A stretch of 64,000 nucleotides of DNA from Heracleum sosnowskyi (GCA_030848705.1 JAUIZM010000023.1:682001-746000), one strand, 5' to 3'. Shown: positions 19,101 through 34,560, numbered from the stretch's first letter. Notes: generated from the letters alone by a model not told the origin. Program-made: numbers and translations.

Positions 19101-22100
19101 ATTACGTATACCTCTGAAGGGAGCTATACAAGGAAAACGGGGATAAATTGAAGCGGGTCGTTTTGAGGATATTTTCTCGTAGTTTGACCCTATGGGTTTA
19201 TAGAATTGCAGTAAACTTTATTTGGAGCTGTCCGGACCTGAATTGGAGCAGATACCAGGGAACGCCCGATTACGTATACCTCTGAAGGGATTTAAACAAG
19301 GAAAACGGGGATAAATTGAAGCGGGTCGTTTTGAGGATATTTTCTCGTAGTTTGACCCTATGGGTTTATAGAATTGCAGTAAACTTCATTTGGAGCTGTC
19401 CGGACCTGAATTGGAGCAGATACCAGGGGACGCCCGATTACGTATACCTCTTAAGGGATCTATACAAGGAAAACGGGGATAAATTGAAGCGGGTCGTTTT
19501 GAGGATATTTTCTCGTAGTTTGACCCTATGGGTTTATAGAATTGCAGTAAACTTTATTTGGAGCTGTCCGGACCTGAATTGGAGCAGATACCAGGGGACG
19601 CCCGATTACGTATACCTCTTAAGGGATCTATACAAGAAAAACGGGGATAAATTGAAGCGGGTCGTTTTGTGGATATTTTCTCGTAGTTTGACCCTATGGG
19701 TTTATAGAATTGCAAAAAACTTCATTTGGAGCAGTCCGGGCCTAAATTCGAGCAGATACCAGGGGACGCCCGATTACGTATACCTCTTAAGGGAGCTATA
19801 CAAGGAAAACGGGGATAAATTGAAGCGGGTCGTTTTGTGGGTATTTTCTCATACTTTGACCCTATGGGTTTATAGAATTGCAAAAAACTTCATTTGGAGC
19901 TGTCCGGACCTGAATTGGAGCAGATACCAGGGGACGCCCGATTACGTATACCTCTTAAGGGATTTATACATGGAAAACGGGTATAAATTGAAGCGGGTCG
20001 TTTTGTGGATATTTTCTCGTAGTTTGACCCTATGGGTTTATAGAATTGCAAAAAACTTCATTTGGAGCAGTCCGGGCCTAAATTCGAGCAGATACCAGGG
20101 GACGCCCGATTACGTATACCTCTTAAGGGAGCTATACAAGGAAAACGGGGATAAATTGAAGCGGGTCATTTTGTGGGTATTTTCTCGTACTTTGACCCTA
20201 TGGGTTTATAGAATTGCAAAAAACTTCATTTGGAGCTGTCCGGACCTGAATTGGAGCAGATACCAGGGGACGCCCGATTACGTATACCTCTTAAGGGATT
20301 TATACATGGAAAACGGGGATAAATTGAAGCGGGTCGTTTTGTGGATATTTTCTCGTAGTTTGACCCTATGGGTTTATAGAATTGCAAAAAACTTCATTTG
20401 GAGCAGTCCGGGCCTAAATTGGAGCAGATACCAGGGGACGCCCGATTACGTATACCTCTGAAGGGAGCTATACAAGGAAAACGGGGATAAATTGAAGCGG
20501 GTCCTTTTGTGGGTATTTTCTTGTACTTTGACCCTATGGGTTTATAGAATTGCAAAAAACTTCATTTGGAGCTGTCCGGGCTTGAACTGGAGGAGATACC
20601 AGGGAACGCCCGATTACGTATACCTCTGAAGGGATTTAAACAAGGAAAACGGGGATAAATTGAAGCGGGTCGTTTTGAGGATATTTTCTCGTAGTTTGAC
20701 CCTATGGGTTTATAGAATTGCAGTAAACTTCATTTGGAGCTGTCCGGACCTGAATTGGAGCAGATACCAGGGGACGCCCGATTACGTATACCTCTTAAGG
20801 GATCTATACAAGGAAAACGGGGATAAATTGAAGCGGGTCGTTTTGAGGATATTTTCTCGTAGTTTGACCCTATGGGTTTATAGAATTGCAGTAAACTTTA
20901 TTTGGAGCTGTCCGGACCTGAATTGGAGCAGATACCAGGGGACGCCCGATTACGTATACCTCTTAAGGGATCTATACAAGAAAAACGGGGATAAATTGAA
21001 GCGGGTCGTTTTGTGGGTATTTTCTAGTAGTTTGACCCTATAGGTTTATAGAATTGCAAAAAACTTCATTTGGAGCAGTCCGGGCCTGAATTGGAGCAGA
21101 TACCAGGGGACGCCCGATTACGTATACCTCCTAAGGGAGCTATACAAGGAAAACGGGGATAAATTGAAGCGGGTCGTTTTGTGGATATTTTCTCGTAGTT
21201 TGACCCTATGGGTTTATAGAATTGCAGTAAACTTCATTTGGAGCTGTCCGGACCTGAATTGGAGCAGATACCAGGGGACGCCCGATTACGTATACCTCTT
21301 AAGGGATCTATACAAGGAAAACGGGGATAAATTGAAGCGGGTCGTTTTGAGGATATTTTCTCGTAGTTTGACCCTATGGGTTTATAGAATTGCAGTAAAC
21401 TTTATTTGGAGCTGTCCGGACCTGAATTGGAGCAGATACCAGGGGACGCCCGATTACGTATACCTCTTAAGGGAGCTATACAAGGAAAACGGGGATAAAT
21501 TGAAGCGGGTCGTTTTGTGGGTATTTTCTCATACTTTGACCCTATGGGTTTATAGAATTGCAAAAAACTTCATTTGGAGCTGTCCGGACCTGAATTGGAG
21601 CAGATACCAGGGGACGCCCGATTACGTATACCTCTTAAGGGATTTATACATGGAAAACGGGGATAAATTGAAGCGGGTCGTTTTGTGGATATTTTCTCGT
21701 AGTTTGACCCTATGGGTTTATAGAATTGCAAAAAACTTCATTTGGAGCAGTCCGGGCCTAAATTGGAGCAGATACCAGGGGACGCCCGATTACGTATACC
21801 TCTGAAGGGAGCTATACAAGGAAAACGGGGATAAATTGAAGCGGGTCGTTTTGTGGGTATTTTCTTGTACTTTGACCCTATGGGTTTATAGAATTGCAAA
21901 ACACTTCATTTGGAGCTGTCCGGACCTGAATTGGAGCAGACACCAGGGGACGCCCGATTACGTATACCTCTTAAGGGATTTATACATGGAAAACGGGGAT
22001 AAATTGAAGCGGGTCGTTTTGTGGATATTTTCTCGTAGTTTGACCCTATGGGTTTATAGAATTGCAAAAAACTTCTTTTGGAGCTGTCCGGACCTGAATT

Positions 22101-25100
22101 TGAGCAGATATCAGGGGACACCCGATTACGTATACCTCTGAAGGGAGCTATACAAGGAAAACGGGGATAAATTGAAGCGGGTCGTTTTGAGGATATTTTC
22201 TCGTAGTTTGACCCTATGGGTTTATAGAATTGCAGTAAACTTTATTTGGAGCTGTCCGGACCTGAATTGGAGCAGATACCAGGGAACGCCCGATTACGTA
22301 TACCTCTGAAGGGATTTAAACAAGGAAAACGGGGATAAATTGAAGCGGGTCGTTTTGAGGATATTTTCTCGTAGTTTGACCCTATGGGTTTATAGAATTG
22401 CAGTAAACTTCATTTGGAGCTGTCCGGACCTGAATTGGAGCAGATACCAGGGGACGCCCGATTACGTATACCTCTTAAGGGATCTATACAAGGAAAACGG
22501 GGATAAATTGAAGCGGGTCGTTTTGAGGATATTTTCTCGTAGTTTGACCCTATGGGTTTATAGAATTGCAGTAAACTTTATTTGGAGCTGTCCGGACCTG
22601 AATTGGAGCAGATACCAGGGGACGCCCGATTACGTATACCTCTTAAGGGATCTATACAAGAAAAACGGGGATAAATTGAAGCGGGTCGTTTTGTGGATAT
22701 TTTCTCGTAGTTTGACCCTATGGGTTTATAGAATTGCAAAAAACTTCATTTGGAGCAGTCCGGGCCTAAATTCGAGCAGATACCAGGGGACGCCCGATTA
22801 CGTATACCTCTTAAGGGAGCTATACAAGGAAAACGGGGATAAATTGAAGCGGGTCGTTTTGTGGGTATTTTCTCATACTTTGACCCTATGGGTTTATAGA
22901 ATTGCAAAAAACTTCATTTGGAGCTGTCCGGACCTGAATTGGAGCAGATACCAGGGGACGCCCGATTACGTATACCTCTTAAGGGATTTATACATGGAAA
23001 ACGGGTATAAATTGAAGCGGGTCGTTTTGTGGATATTTTCTCGTAGTTTGACCCTATGGGTTTATAGAATTGCAAAAAACTTCATTTGGAGCAGTCCGGG
23101 CCTAAATTCGAGCAGATACCAGGGGACGCCCGATTACGTATACCTCTTAAGGGAGCTATACAAGGAAAACGGGGATAAATTGAAGCGGGTCATTTTGTGG
23201 GTATTTTCTCGTACTTTGACCCTATGGGTTTATAGAATTGCAAAAAACTTCATTTGGAGCTGTCCGGACCTGAATTGGAGCAGATACCAGGGGACGCCCG
23301 ATTACGTATACCTCTTAAGGGATTTATACATGGAAAACGGGGATAAATTGAAGCGGGTCGTTTTGTGGATATTTTCTCGTAGTTTGACCCTATGGGTTTA
23401 TAGAATTGCAAAAAACTTCATTTGGAGCAGTCCGGGCCTAAATTGGAGCAGATACCAGGGGACGCCCGATTACGTATACCTCTGAAGGGAGCTATACAAG
23501 GAAAACGGGGATAAATTGAAGCGGGTCCTTTTGTGGGTATTTTCTCGTACTTTGACCCTATGGGTTTATAGAATTGCAAAAAACTTCATTTGGAGCTGTC
23601 CGGACCTGAATTGGAGCAGATACCAGGGGACGCCCGATTACGTATACCTCTTAAGGGATTTATACATGGAAAACGGGGATAAATTGAAGCGGGTCGTTTT
23701 GTGGATATTTTCTCGTAGTTTGACCCTATGGGTTTATAGAATTGCAAAAAACTTCTTTTGGAGCTGTCCGGGCTTGAACTGGAGGAGATACCAGGGAACG
23801 CCCGATTACGTATACCTCTGAAGGGATTTAAACAAGGAAAACGGGGATAAATTGAAGCGGGTCGTTTTGAGGATATTTTCTCGTAGTTTGACCCTATGGG
23901 TTTATAGAATTGCAGTAAACTTCATTTGGAGCTGTCCGGACCTGAATTGGAGCAGATACCAGGGGACGCCCGATTACGTATACCTCTTAAGGGATCTATA
24001 CAAGGAAAACGGGGATAAATTGAAGCGGGTCGTTTTGAGGATATTTTCTCGTAGTTTGACCCTATGGGTTTATAGAATTGCAGTAAACTTTATTTGGAGC
24101 TGTCCGGACCTGAATTGGAGCAGATACCAGGGGACGCCCGATTACGTATACCTCTTAAGGGATCTATACAAGAAAAACGGGGATAAATTGAAGCGGGTCG
24201 TTTTGTGGGTATTTTCTAGTAGTTTGACCCTATAGGTTTATAGAATTGCAAAAAACTTCATTTGGAGCAGTCCGGGCCTGAATTGGAGCAGATACCAGGG
24301 GACGCCCGATTACGTATACCTCCTAAGGGAGCTATACAAGGAAAACGGGGATAAATTGAAGCGGGTCGTTTTGTGGATATTTTCTCGTAGTTTGACCCTA
24401 TGGGTTTATAGAATTGCAGTAAACTTCATTTGGAGCTGTCCGGACCTGAATTGGAGCAGATACCAGGGGACGCCCGATTACGTATACCTCTTAAGGGATC
24501 TATACAAGGAAAACGGGGATAAATTGAAGTGGGTCGTTTTGAGGATATTTTCTCGTAGTTTGACCCTATGGGTTTATAGAATTGCAGTAAACTTTATTTG
24601 GAGCTGTCCGGACCTGAATTGGAGCAGATACCAGGGGACGCCCGATTACGTATACCTCTTAAGGGAGCTATACAAGGAAAACGGGGATAAATTGAAGCGG
24701 GTCGTTTTGTGGGTATTTTCTCATACTTTGACCCTATGGGTTTATAGAATTGCAAAAAACTTCATTTGGAGCTGTCCGGACCTGAATTGGAGCAGATACC
24801 AGGGGACGCCCGATTACGTATACCTCTTAAGGGATTTATACATGGAAAACGGGGATAAATTGAAGCGGGTCGTTTTGTGGATATTTTCTCGTAGTTTGAC
24901 CCTATGGGTTTATAGAATTGCAAAAAACTTCATTTGGAGCAGTCCGGGCCTAAATTGGAGCAGATACCAGGGGACGCCCGATTACGTATACCTCTGAAGG
25001 GAGCTATACAAGGAAAACGGGGATAAATTGAAGCGGGTCGTTTTGTGGGTATTTTCTTGTACTTTGACCCTATGGGTTTATAGAATTGCAAAAAACTTCA

Positions 25101-25363
25101 TTTGGAGCTGTCCGGACCTGAATTGGAGCAGATACCAGGGGACGCCCGATTACGTATACCTCTTAAGGGATTTATACATGGAAAACGGGGATAAATTGAA
25201 GCGGGTCGTTTTGTGGATATTTTCTCGTAGTTTGACCCTATGGGTTTATAGAATTGCAAAAAACTTCTTTTGGAGCTGTCCGGACCTGAATTTGAGCAGA
25301 TATCAGGGGACACCCGATTACGTATACCTCTGAAGGGAGCTATACAAGGAAAACGGGGATAAA
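16124..25363 (+). repeat. Higher-order repeat, three copies of 19, 18 and 19 monomers
   Basis: Copies begin near 16124, 19316 and 22340 and are 3192, 3024 and 3192 bp long. The rare variant GAAAACGGGTATAAA recurs at 16781, 19973 and 22997, exactly one unit apart, and the translated patterns of the copies are the same over hundreds of codons. The middle copy lacks one monomer: at 20461-20660 one monomer is a fusion of what are two in the other copies (compare 17270-17636), which is the mark of unequal exchange. A partial, altered fourth copy follows at about 26036-27211, with GAAAACAGGTATAAA at 26525. Confidence 0.88.
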
Positions 25364-27883
25364 TTGAAGCGGGTCGTTTTGAGGATATTTTCTCGTAGTT
25401 TGACCCTATGGGTTTATAGAATTGCAGTAAACTTTATTTGGAGCTGTCCGGACCTGAATTGGAGCAGATACCAGGGGACGCCCGATTACGTATACCTCTT
25501 AAGGGATCTATACAAGGAAAACGGGGATAAATTGAAGCGGGTCGTTTTGAGGATATTTTCTCGTAGTTTGACCCTATGGGTTTATAGAATTGCAGTAAAC
25601 TTCATTTGGAGCTATCCGGACCTGAATTGGAGCAGATACCCGGGGACGCCCGATTACGTATACCTCCTAAGGGATCTATACATGGAAAACGGGGATAAAT
25701 TGAAGCGGGTCGTTTTATGGATATTTTCTCGTAGTTTGACCCTATGGGTTTATAGAATTGCAAAAAACTTCATTTCGAGCAGTCCGGGCCTAAATTAGAG
25801 CAGATACCAGGGGACGCTCGATTACGTATACATTTGAAGGGAGCTATACAAGGAAAACGGGGATAAATTGAAGCGGGTCGTTTTGAGGATATTTTCTCGT
25901 AGTTTGACCCTATGGGTTTATAGAATTGCAGTAAACTTCATTTGGAGCTGTCCGGACCTGAATTGGAGCAGATACTAGGGGACGCCCGATTACGTATACC
26001 TCTTAAGGGATCTATACAAGGAAAACGGGGATAAATTGAAGCGGGTCGTTTTGAGGATATTTTCTCGTAGTTTGACCCTATGGGTTTATAGAATTGCAGT
26101 AAACTTCATTTGGAGCTGTCCGGACCTGAATTGGAGCAGATACCAGGGGACGCCCGATTACGTATACCTCTTAAGGGATCTATACAAGAAAAACGGGGAT
26201 AAATTGAAGCGGGTCGTTTTGTGGATATTTTCTCGTAGTTTGACCCTATGGGTTTATAGAATTGCAAAAAACTTCATTTGGAGCAGTCCGGGCCTAAATT
26301 CGAGCAGATACCAGGGGACGCCCGATTACGTATACCTCTTAAGGGAGCTATACAAGGAAAACGGGGATAAATTGAAGCGGGTCGTTTTGTGGGTATTTTC
26401 TCATACTTTGACCCTATGGGTTTATAGAATTGCAAAAAACTTCATTTGGAGCTGTCCGGACCTGAATTGGAGCAGATACCAGGGGACGCCCGATTACGTA
26501 TACCTCTTAAGGGATTTATACATGGAAAACAGGTATAAATTGAAGCGGGTCGTTTTGTGGATATTTTCTCGTAGTTTGACCCTATGGGTTTATAGAATTG
26601 CAAAAAACTTCATTTGGAGCAGTCCGGGCCTAAATTCGAGCAGATACCAGGGGACGCCCGATTACGTATACCTCTTAAGGGAGCTATACAAGGAAAACGG
26701 GGATAAATTGAAGCGGGTCATTTTGTGGGTATTTTCTCGTACTTTGACCCTATGGGTTTATAGAATTGCAAAAAACTTCATTTGGAGCTGTCCGGACCTG
26801 AATTGGAGCAGATACCAGGGGACGCCCGATTACGTATACCTCTTAAGGGATTTATACATGGAAAACGGGGATAAATTGAAGCGGGTCGTTTTGTGGATAT
26901 TTTCTCGTAGTTTGACCCTATGGGTTTATAGAATTGCAAAAAACTTCATTTGGAGCAGTCCGGGCCTAAATTGGAGCAGATACCAGGGGACGCCCGATTA
27001 CGTATACCTCTGAAGGGAGCTATACAAGGAAAACGGGGATAAATTGAAGCGGGTCGTTTTGTGGGTATTTTCTCGTACTTTGACCCTATGGGTTTATAGA
27101 ATTGCAAAAAACTTCATTTGGAGCTGTCCGGACCTGAATTGGAGCAGATACCAGGGGACGCCCGATTACGTATACCTCTTAAGGGATTTATACATGGAAA
27201 ACGGGGATAAATTGAAGCGGGTCGTTTTGTGGATATTTTCTCGTAGTTTGACCCTATGGGTTTATAGAATTGCAAAAAACTTCTTTTGGAGCTGTCTGGA
27301 CCTGAATTTGAGCAGATATCAGGGGACACCCGATTACGTATACCTCTGAAGGGAGCTATACAAGGAAAACGGGGATAAATTGAAGCGGGTCGTTTTGAGG
27401 ATATTTTCTCATAGTTTGACCCTATGGGTTTATAGAATTGCAAAAAACTTCATTTGGAGCAGTCCGGGCCTAAATTCGAGCAGATACCAGGGGACGCCCG
27501 ATTACGTATACCTCTTAAGGGATCTATACAAGGAAAACGGGGAAAAATTGAAGCGGGTCGTTTTGTGGATATTTTCTCGTAGTTTGACCCTATGGGTTTA
27601 TAGAATTGCAAAAAACTTCATTTGGAGCAGTCCGGGCCTAAATTGGAGCAGATACCAGGGGACGCCCGATTACGTATACCTCTGAAGGGAGCTATACAAG
27701 GAAAACGGGGATAAATTGAAGCGGGTCGTTTTGTGGGTATTTTCTAGTAGTTTGACCCTATAGGTTTATAGAATTGCAAAAAACTTCATTTGGAGCAGTC
27801 CGGGCCTGAATTGGAGCAGATACCAGGGGACGCCCGATTACGTATACCTCCTAAGGGAGCTATACAAGGAAAACGGGGATAAA

Positions 27884-30800
27884 TTGAAGCGGGTCGTTTT
27901 GTGGATATTTTCTCGTAGTTTGACCCTATGGGTTTATAGAATTGCAGTAAACTTCATTTGGAGCTGTCCGGACCTGAATTGGAGCAGATACCAGGGGACG
28001 CCCGATTACGTATACCTCTTAAGGGATCTATACAAGGAAAACGGGGATAAATTGAAGCGGGTCGTTTTGAGGATATTTTCTCGTAGTTTGACCCTATGGG
28101 TTTATAGAATTGCAGTAAACTTTATTTGGAGCTGTCCGGACCTGAATTGGAGCAGATACCAGGGGACGCCCGATTACGTATACCTCTTAAGGGAGCTATA
28201 CAAGGAAAACGGGGATAAATTGAAGCGGGTCGTTTTGTGGGTATTTTCTCATACTTTGACCCTATGGGTTTATAGAATTGCAAAAAACTTCATTTGGAGC
28301 TGTCCGGACCTGAATTGGAGCAGATACCAGGGGACGCCCGATTACGTATACCTCTTAAGGGATTTATACATGGAAAACGGGGATAAATTGAAGCGGGTCG
28401 TTTTGTGGATATTTTCTCGTAGTTTGACCCTATGGGTTTATAGAATTGCAAAAAACTTCATTTGGAGCAGTCCGGGCCTAAATTGGAGCAGATACCAGGG
28501 GACGCCCGATTACGTATACCTCTGAAGGGAGCTATACAAGGAAAATGGGGATAAATTGAAGCGGGTCGTTTTGTGGGTATTTTCTTGTACTTTGACCCTA
28601 TGGGTTTATAGAATTGCAAAAAACTTCATTTGGAGCTGTCCGGACCTGAATTGGAGCAGATACCAGGGGACGCCCGATTACGTATACCTCTTAAGGGATT
28701 TATACATGGAAAACGGGGATAAATTGAAGCGGGTCGTTTTGTGGATATTTTCTCGTAGTTTGACCCTATGGGTTTATAGAATTGCAAAAAACTTATTTTG
28801 GAGCTGTCCGGACCTGAATTTGAGCAGATATCAGGGGACACCCGATTACGTATACCTCTGAAGGGAGCTATACAAGGAAAACGGGGATAAATTGAAGCGG
28901 GTCGTTTTGAGGATATTTTCTCGTAGTTTGACCCTATGGGTTTATAGAATTGCAGTAAACTTTATTTGGAGCTGTCCGGACCTGAATTGGAGCAGATACC
29001 AGGGGACGCCCGATTACGTATACCTCTTAAGGGATCTATACAAGGAAAACGGGGATAAATTGAAGCGGGTCGTTTTGAGGATATTTTCTCGTAGTTTGAC
29101 CCTATGGGTTTATAGAATTGCAGTAAACTTCATTTGGAGCTGTCCGGACCTGAATTGGAGCAGATACCCGGGGACGCCCGATTACGTATACCTCTTAAGG
29201 GATCTATACATGGAAAACGGGGATAAATTGAAGCGGGTCGTTTTATGGATATTTTCTCGTAGTTTGACCCTATGGGTTTATAGAATTGCAAAAAACTTCA
29301 TTTCGAGCAGTCCGGGCCTAAATTAGAGCAGATACCAGGGGACGCTCGATTACGTATACATTTGAAGGGAGCTATACAAGGAAAACGGGGATAAATTGAA
29401 GCGGGTCGTTTTGAGGATATTTTCTCGTAGTTTGACCCTATGGGTTTATAGAATTGCAGTAAACTTCATTTGGAGCTGTCCGGACCTGAATTGGAGCAGA
29501 TACTAGGGGACGCCCGATTACGTATACCTCTTAAGGGATCTATACAAGGAAAACGGGGATAAATTGAAGCGGGTCGTTTTGAGGATATTTTCTCGTAGTT
29601 TGACCCTATGGGTTTATAGAATTGCAGTAAACTTCATTTGGAGCTGTCCGGACCTGAATTGGAGCAGATACCAGGGGACGCCCGATTACGTATACCTCTT
29701 AAGGGATCTATACATGGAAAACGGGGATAAATTGAAGCGGGTCGTTTTGTGGATATTTTCTCGTAGTTTGATCCTATGGGTTTATAGAATTGCAAAAAAC
29801 TTCATTTGGAGCTGTCTGGACCTGAATTTTAGCAGATATCAGGGGACACCCGATTATGTATACCTCTGAAGGGAGCTATACAAGGAAAACGGGGATAAAT
29901 TGAAGCGGGTCATTTTGTGGATATTTTCTCGTAGTTTGACCCTATGGGTTTATAGAATTGAAAAAAACTTCATTTGGAGCAGTCTGGACCTGAATTGGAG
30001 CAGATACCAGGGGACGCCCGATTACGTATACCTCTAAAGGGAGCTATACAAGGAAAACGGGGATAAATTGAAGCGGGTCGTTTTGAGGATATTTTCTCGT
30101 AGTTTGACCCTATGGGTTTATAGAATTGCAAAAAATTTCATTTGGAGCTGTCCGGACCTGAATTGGAGCAGATACCAGGGGACGCCCGATTACGTATACC
30201 TCTTAAGGGATTTATACATGGAAAACGGGGATAAATTGAAGCGGGTCGTTTTGTGGATATTTTCTCGTAGTTTGACCCTATGGGTTTATAGAATTGCAAA
30301 AAACTTCATTTGGAGCAGTCCGGGCCTAAATTCGAGCAGATACCAGGGGACGCCCGATTACGTATACCTCTTAAGGGATCTATACAAGGAAAACGGGGAA
30401 AAATTGAAGCGGGTCGTTTTGTGGATATTTTCTCGTAGTTTGACCCTATGGGTTTATAGAATTGCAAAAAACTTCATTTGGAGCAGTCCGGGCCTAAATT
30501 GGAGCAGATACCAGGGGACGCCCGATTACGTATACCTCTGAAGGGAGCTATACAAGGAAAACGGGGATAAATTGAAGCGGGTCGTTTTGTGGGTATTTTC
30601 TAGTAGTTTGACCCTATAGGTTTATAGAATTGCAAAAAACTTCATTTGGAGCAGTCCGGGCCTGAATTGGAGCAGATACCAGGGGACGCCCGATTACGTA
30701 TACCTCCTAAGGGAGCTATACAAGGAAAACGGGGATAAATTGAAGCGGGTCGTTTTGTGGATATTTTCTCGTAGTTTGACCCTATGGGTTTATAGAATTG

Positions 30801-33800
30801 CAGTAAACTTCATTTGGAGCTGTCCGGACCTGAATTGGAGCAGATACCAGGGGACGCCCGATTACGTATACCTCTTAAGGGATCTATACAAGGAAAACGG
30901 GGATAAATTGAAGCGGGTCGTTTTGAGGATATTTTCTCGTAGTTTGACCCTATGGGTTTATAGAATTGCAGTAAACTTTATTTGGAGCTGTCCGGACCTG
31001 AATTGGAGCAGATACCAGGGGACGCCCGATTACGTATACCTCTTAAGGGAGCTATACAAGGAAAACGGGGATAAATTGAAGCGGGTCGTTTTGTGGGTAT
31101 TTTCTCATACTTTGACCCTATGGGTTTATAGAATTGCAAAAAACTTCATTTGGAGCTGTCCGGACCTGAATTGGAGCAGATACCAGGGGACGCCCGATTA
31201 CGTATACCTCTTAAGGGATTTATACATGGAAAACGGGGATAAATTGAAGCGGGTCGTTTTGTGGATATTTTCTCGTAGTTTGACCCTATGGGTTTATAGA
31301 ATTGCAAAAAACTTCATTTGGAGCAGTCCGGGCCTAAATTGGAGCAGATACCAGGGGACGCCCGATTACGTATACCTCTGAAGGGAGCTATACAAGGAAA
31401 ATGGGGATAAATTGAAGCGGGTCGTTTTGTGGGTATTTTCTTGTACTTTGACCCTATGGGTTTATAGAATTGCAAAAAACTTCATTTGGAGCTGTCCGGA
31501 CCTGAATTGGAGCAGATACCAGGGGACGCCCGATTACGTATACCTCTTAAGGGATTTATACATGGAAAACGGGGATAAATTGAAGCGGGTCGTTTTGTGG
31601 ATATTTTCTCGTAGTTTGACCCTATGGGTTTATAGAATTGCAAAAAACTTATTTTGGAGCTGTCCGGACCTGAATTTGAGCAGATATCAGGGGACACCCG
31701 ATTACGTATACCTCTGAAGGGAGCTATACAAGGAAAACGGGGATAAATTGAAGCGGGTCGTTTTGAGGATATTTTCTCGTAGTTTGACCCTATGGGTTTA
31801 TAGAATTGCAGTAAACTTTATTTGGAGCTGTCCGGACCTGAATTGGAGCAGATACCAGGGGACGCCCGATTACGTATACCTCTTAAGGGATCTATACAAG
31901 GAAAACGGGGATAAATTGAAGCGGGTCGTTTTGAGGATATTTTCTCGTAGTTTGACCCTATGGGTTTATAGAATTGCAGTAAACTTCATTTGGAGCTGTC
32001 CGGACCTGAATTGGAGCAGATACCCGGGGACGCCCGATTACGTATACCTCTTAAGGGATCTATACATGGAAAACGCGGATAAATTGAAGCGGGTCGTTTT
32101 ATGGATATTTTCTCGTAGTTTGACCCTATGGGTTTATAGAATTGCAAAAAACTTCATTTCGAGCAGTCCGGGCCTAAATTAGAGCAGATACCAGGGGACG
32201 CTCGATTACGTATACATTTGAAGGGAGCTATACAAGGAAAACGGGGATAAATTGAAGCGGGTCGTTTTGAGGATATTTTCTCGTAGTTTGACCCTATGGG
32301 TTTATAGAATTGCAGTAAACTTCATTTGGAGCTGTCCGGACCTGAATTGGAGCAGATACTAGGGGACGCCCGATTACGTATACCTCTTAAGGGATCTATA
32401 CAAGGAAAACGGGGATAAATTGAAGCGGGTCGTTTTGAGGATATTTTCTCGTAGTTTGACCCTATGGGTTTATAGAATTGCAGTAAACTTCATTTGGAGC
32501 TGTCCGGACCTGAATTGGAGCAGATACCAGGGGACGCCCGATTACGTATACCTCTTAAGGGATCTATACATGGAAAACGGGGATAAATTGAAGCGGGTCG
32601 TTTTGTGGATATTTTCTCGTAGTTTGATCCTATGGGTTTATAGAATTGCAAAAAACTTCATTTGGAGCTGTCTGGACCTGAATTTTAGCAGATATCAGGG
32701 GACACCCGATTATGTATACCTCTGAAGGGAGCTATACAAGGAAAACGGGGATAAATTGAAGCGGGTCATTTTGTGGATATTTTCTCGTAGTTTGACCCTA
32801 TGGGTTTATAGAATTGAAAAAAACTTCATTTGGAGCAGTCTGGACCTGAATTGGAGCAGATACCAGGGGACGCCCGATTACGTATACCTCTAAAGGGAGC
32901 TATACAAGGAAAACGGGGATAAATTGAAGCGGGTCGTTTTGAGGATATTTTCTCGTAGTTTGACCCTATGGGTTTATAGAATTGCAAAAAATTTCATTTG
33001 GAGCTGTCCGGACCTGAATTGGAGCAGATACCAGGGGACGCCCGATTACGTATACCTCTTAAGGGATTTATACATGGAAAACGGGGATAAATTGAAGCGG
33101 GTCGTTTTGTGGATATTTTCTCGTAGTTTGACCCTATGGGTTTATAGAATTGCAAAAAACTTCTTTTGGAGCTGTCCGGACCTGAATTTGAGCAGATATC
33201 AGGGGACACCCGATTACGTATACCTCTGAAGGGAGCTATACAAGGAAAACGGGGATAAATTGAAGCGGGTCGTTTTGAGGATATTTTCTCGTAGTTTGAC
33301 CCTATGGGTTTATAGAATTGCAGTAAACTTTATTTGGAGCTGTCCGGACCTGAATTGGAGCAGATACCAGGGGACGCCCGATTACGTATACCTCTTATGG
33401 GATCTATACAAGGAAAACGGGGATAAATTGAAGCGGGTCGTTTTGAGGATATTTTCTCGTAGTTTGACCCTATGGGTTTATAGAATTGCAGTAAACTTCA
33501 TTTGGAGCTGTCCGGACCTGAATTGGAGCAGATACCCGGGGACGCCCGATTACGTATACCTCTTAAGGGATCTATACATGGAAAACGGGGATAAATTGAA
33601 GCGGGTCGTTTTATGGATATTTTCTCGTAGTTTGACCCTATGGGTTTATAGAATTGCAAAAAACTTCATTTCGAGCAGTCCGGGCCTAAATTAGAGCAGA
33701 TACCAGGGGACGCCCGATTACGTATACATTTGAAGGGAGCTATACAAGGAAAACGGGGATAAATTGAAGCGGGTCGTTTTGAGGATATTTTCTCGTAGTT

Positions 33801-34560
33801 TGACCCTATGGGTTTATAGAATTGCAGTAAACTTCATTTGGAGCTGTCCGGACCTGAATTGGAGTAGATACTAGGGGACGCCCGATTACGTATACCTCTT
33901 AAGGGATCTATACAAGGAAAACGGGGATAAATTGAAGCGGGTCGTTTTGAGGATATTTTCTCGTAGTTTGACCCTATGGGTTTATAGAATTGCAGTAAAC
34001 TTCATTTGGAGCTGTCCGGACCTGAATTGGAGCAGATACCAGGGGACGCCCGATTACGTATACCTCTTAAGGGATCTATACATGGAAAACGGGGATAAAT
34101 TGAAGCGGGTCGTTTTGTGGATATTTTCTCGTAGTTTGATCCTATGGGTTTATAGAATTGCAAAAAACTTCATTTGGAGCTGTCTGGACCTGAATTTTAG
34201 CAGATATCAGGGGACACCCGATTATGTATACCTCTGAAGGGAGCTATACAAGGAAAACGGGGATAAATTGAAGCGGGTCATTTTGTGGATATTTTCTCGT
34301 AGTTGGACCCTATGGGTTTATAGAATTGAAAAAAACTTCATTTGGAGCAGTCTGGACCTGAATTGGAGCAGATACCAGGGGACGCCCGATTACGTATACC
34401 TCTAAAGGGAGCTATAAAAGGAAAACGGGGATAAATTGAAGCGGGTCGTTTTGAGGATATTTTCTCGTAGTTTGACCCTATGGGTTTATAGAATTGCAAA
34501 AAATTTCATTTGGAGCTGTCCGGACCTGAATTGGAGCAGATACCAGGGGACGCCCGATTA
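27884..34560 (+). repeat. Higher-order repeat of 17 monomers (2856 bp) with a 9-monomer secondary copy
   Basis: The segment from 27884 repeats from 30740 at a distance of 2856 (17 x 168). Shared rare variants at that distance include GAAAATGGGG at 28541 and 31397, ACTTATTTTGG at 28791 and 31647, and TTTGATCCTATG near 29770 and 32626. From about 33.05 to 34.56 kb a further partial copy repeats the segment 1512 bases (9 x 168) earlier, with TTTGATCC again near 34138. Confidence 0.83.
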
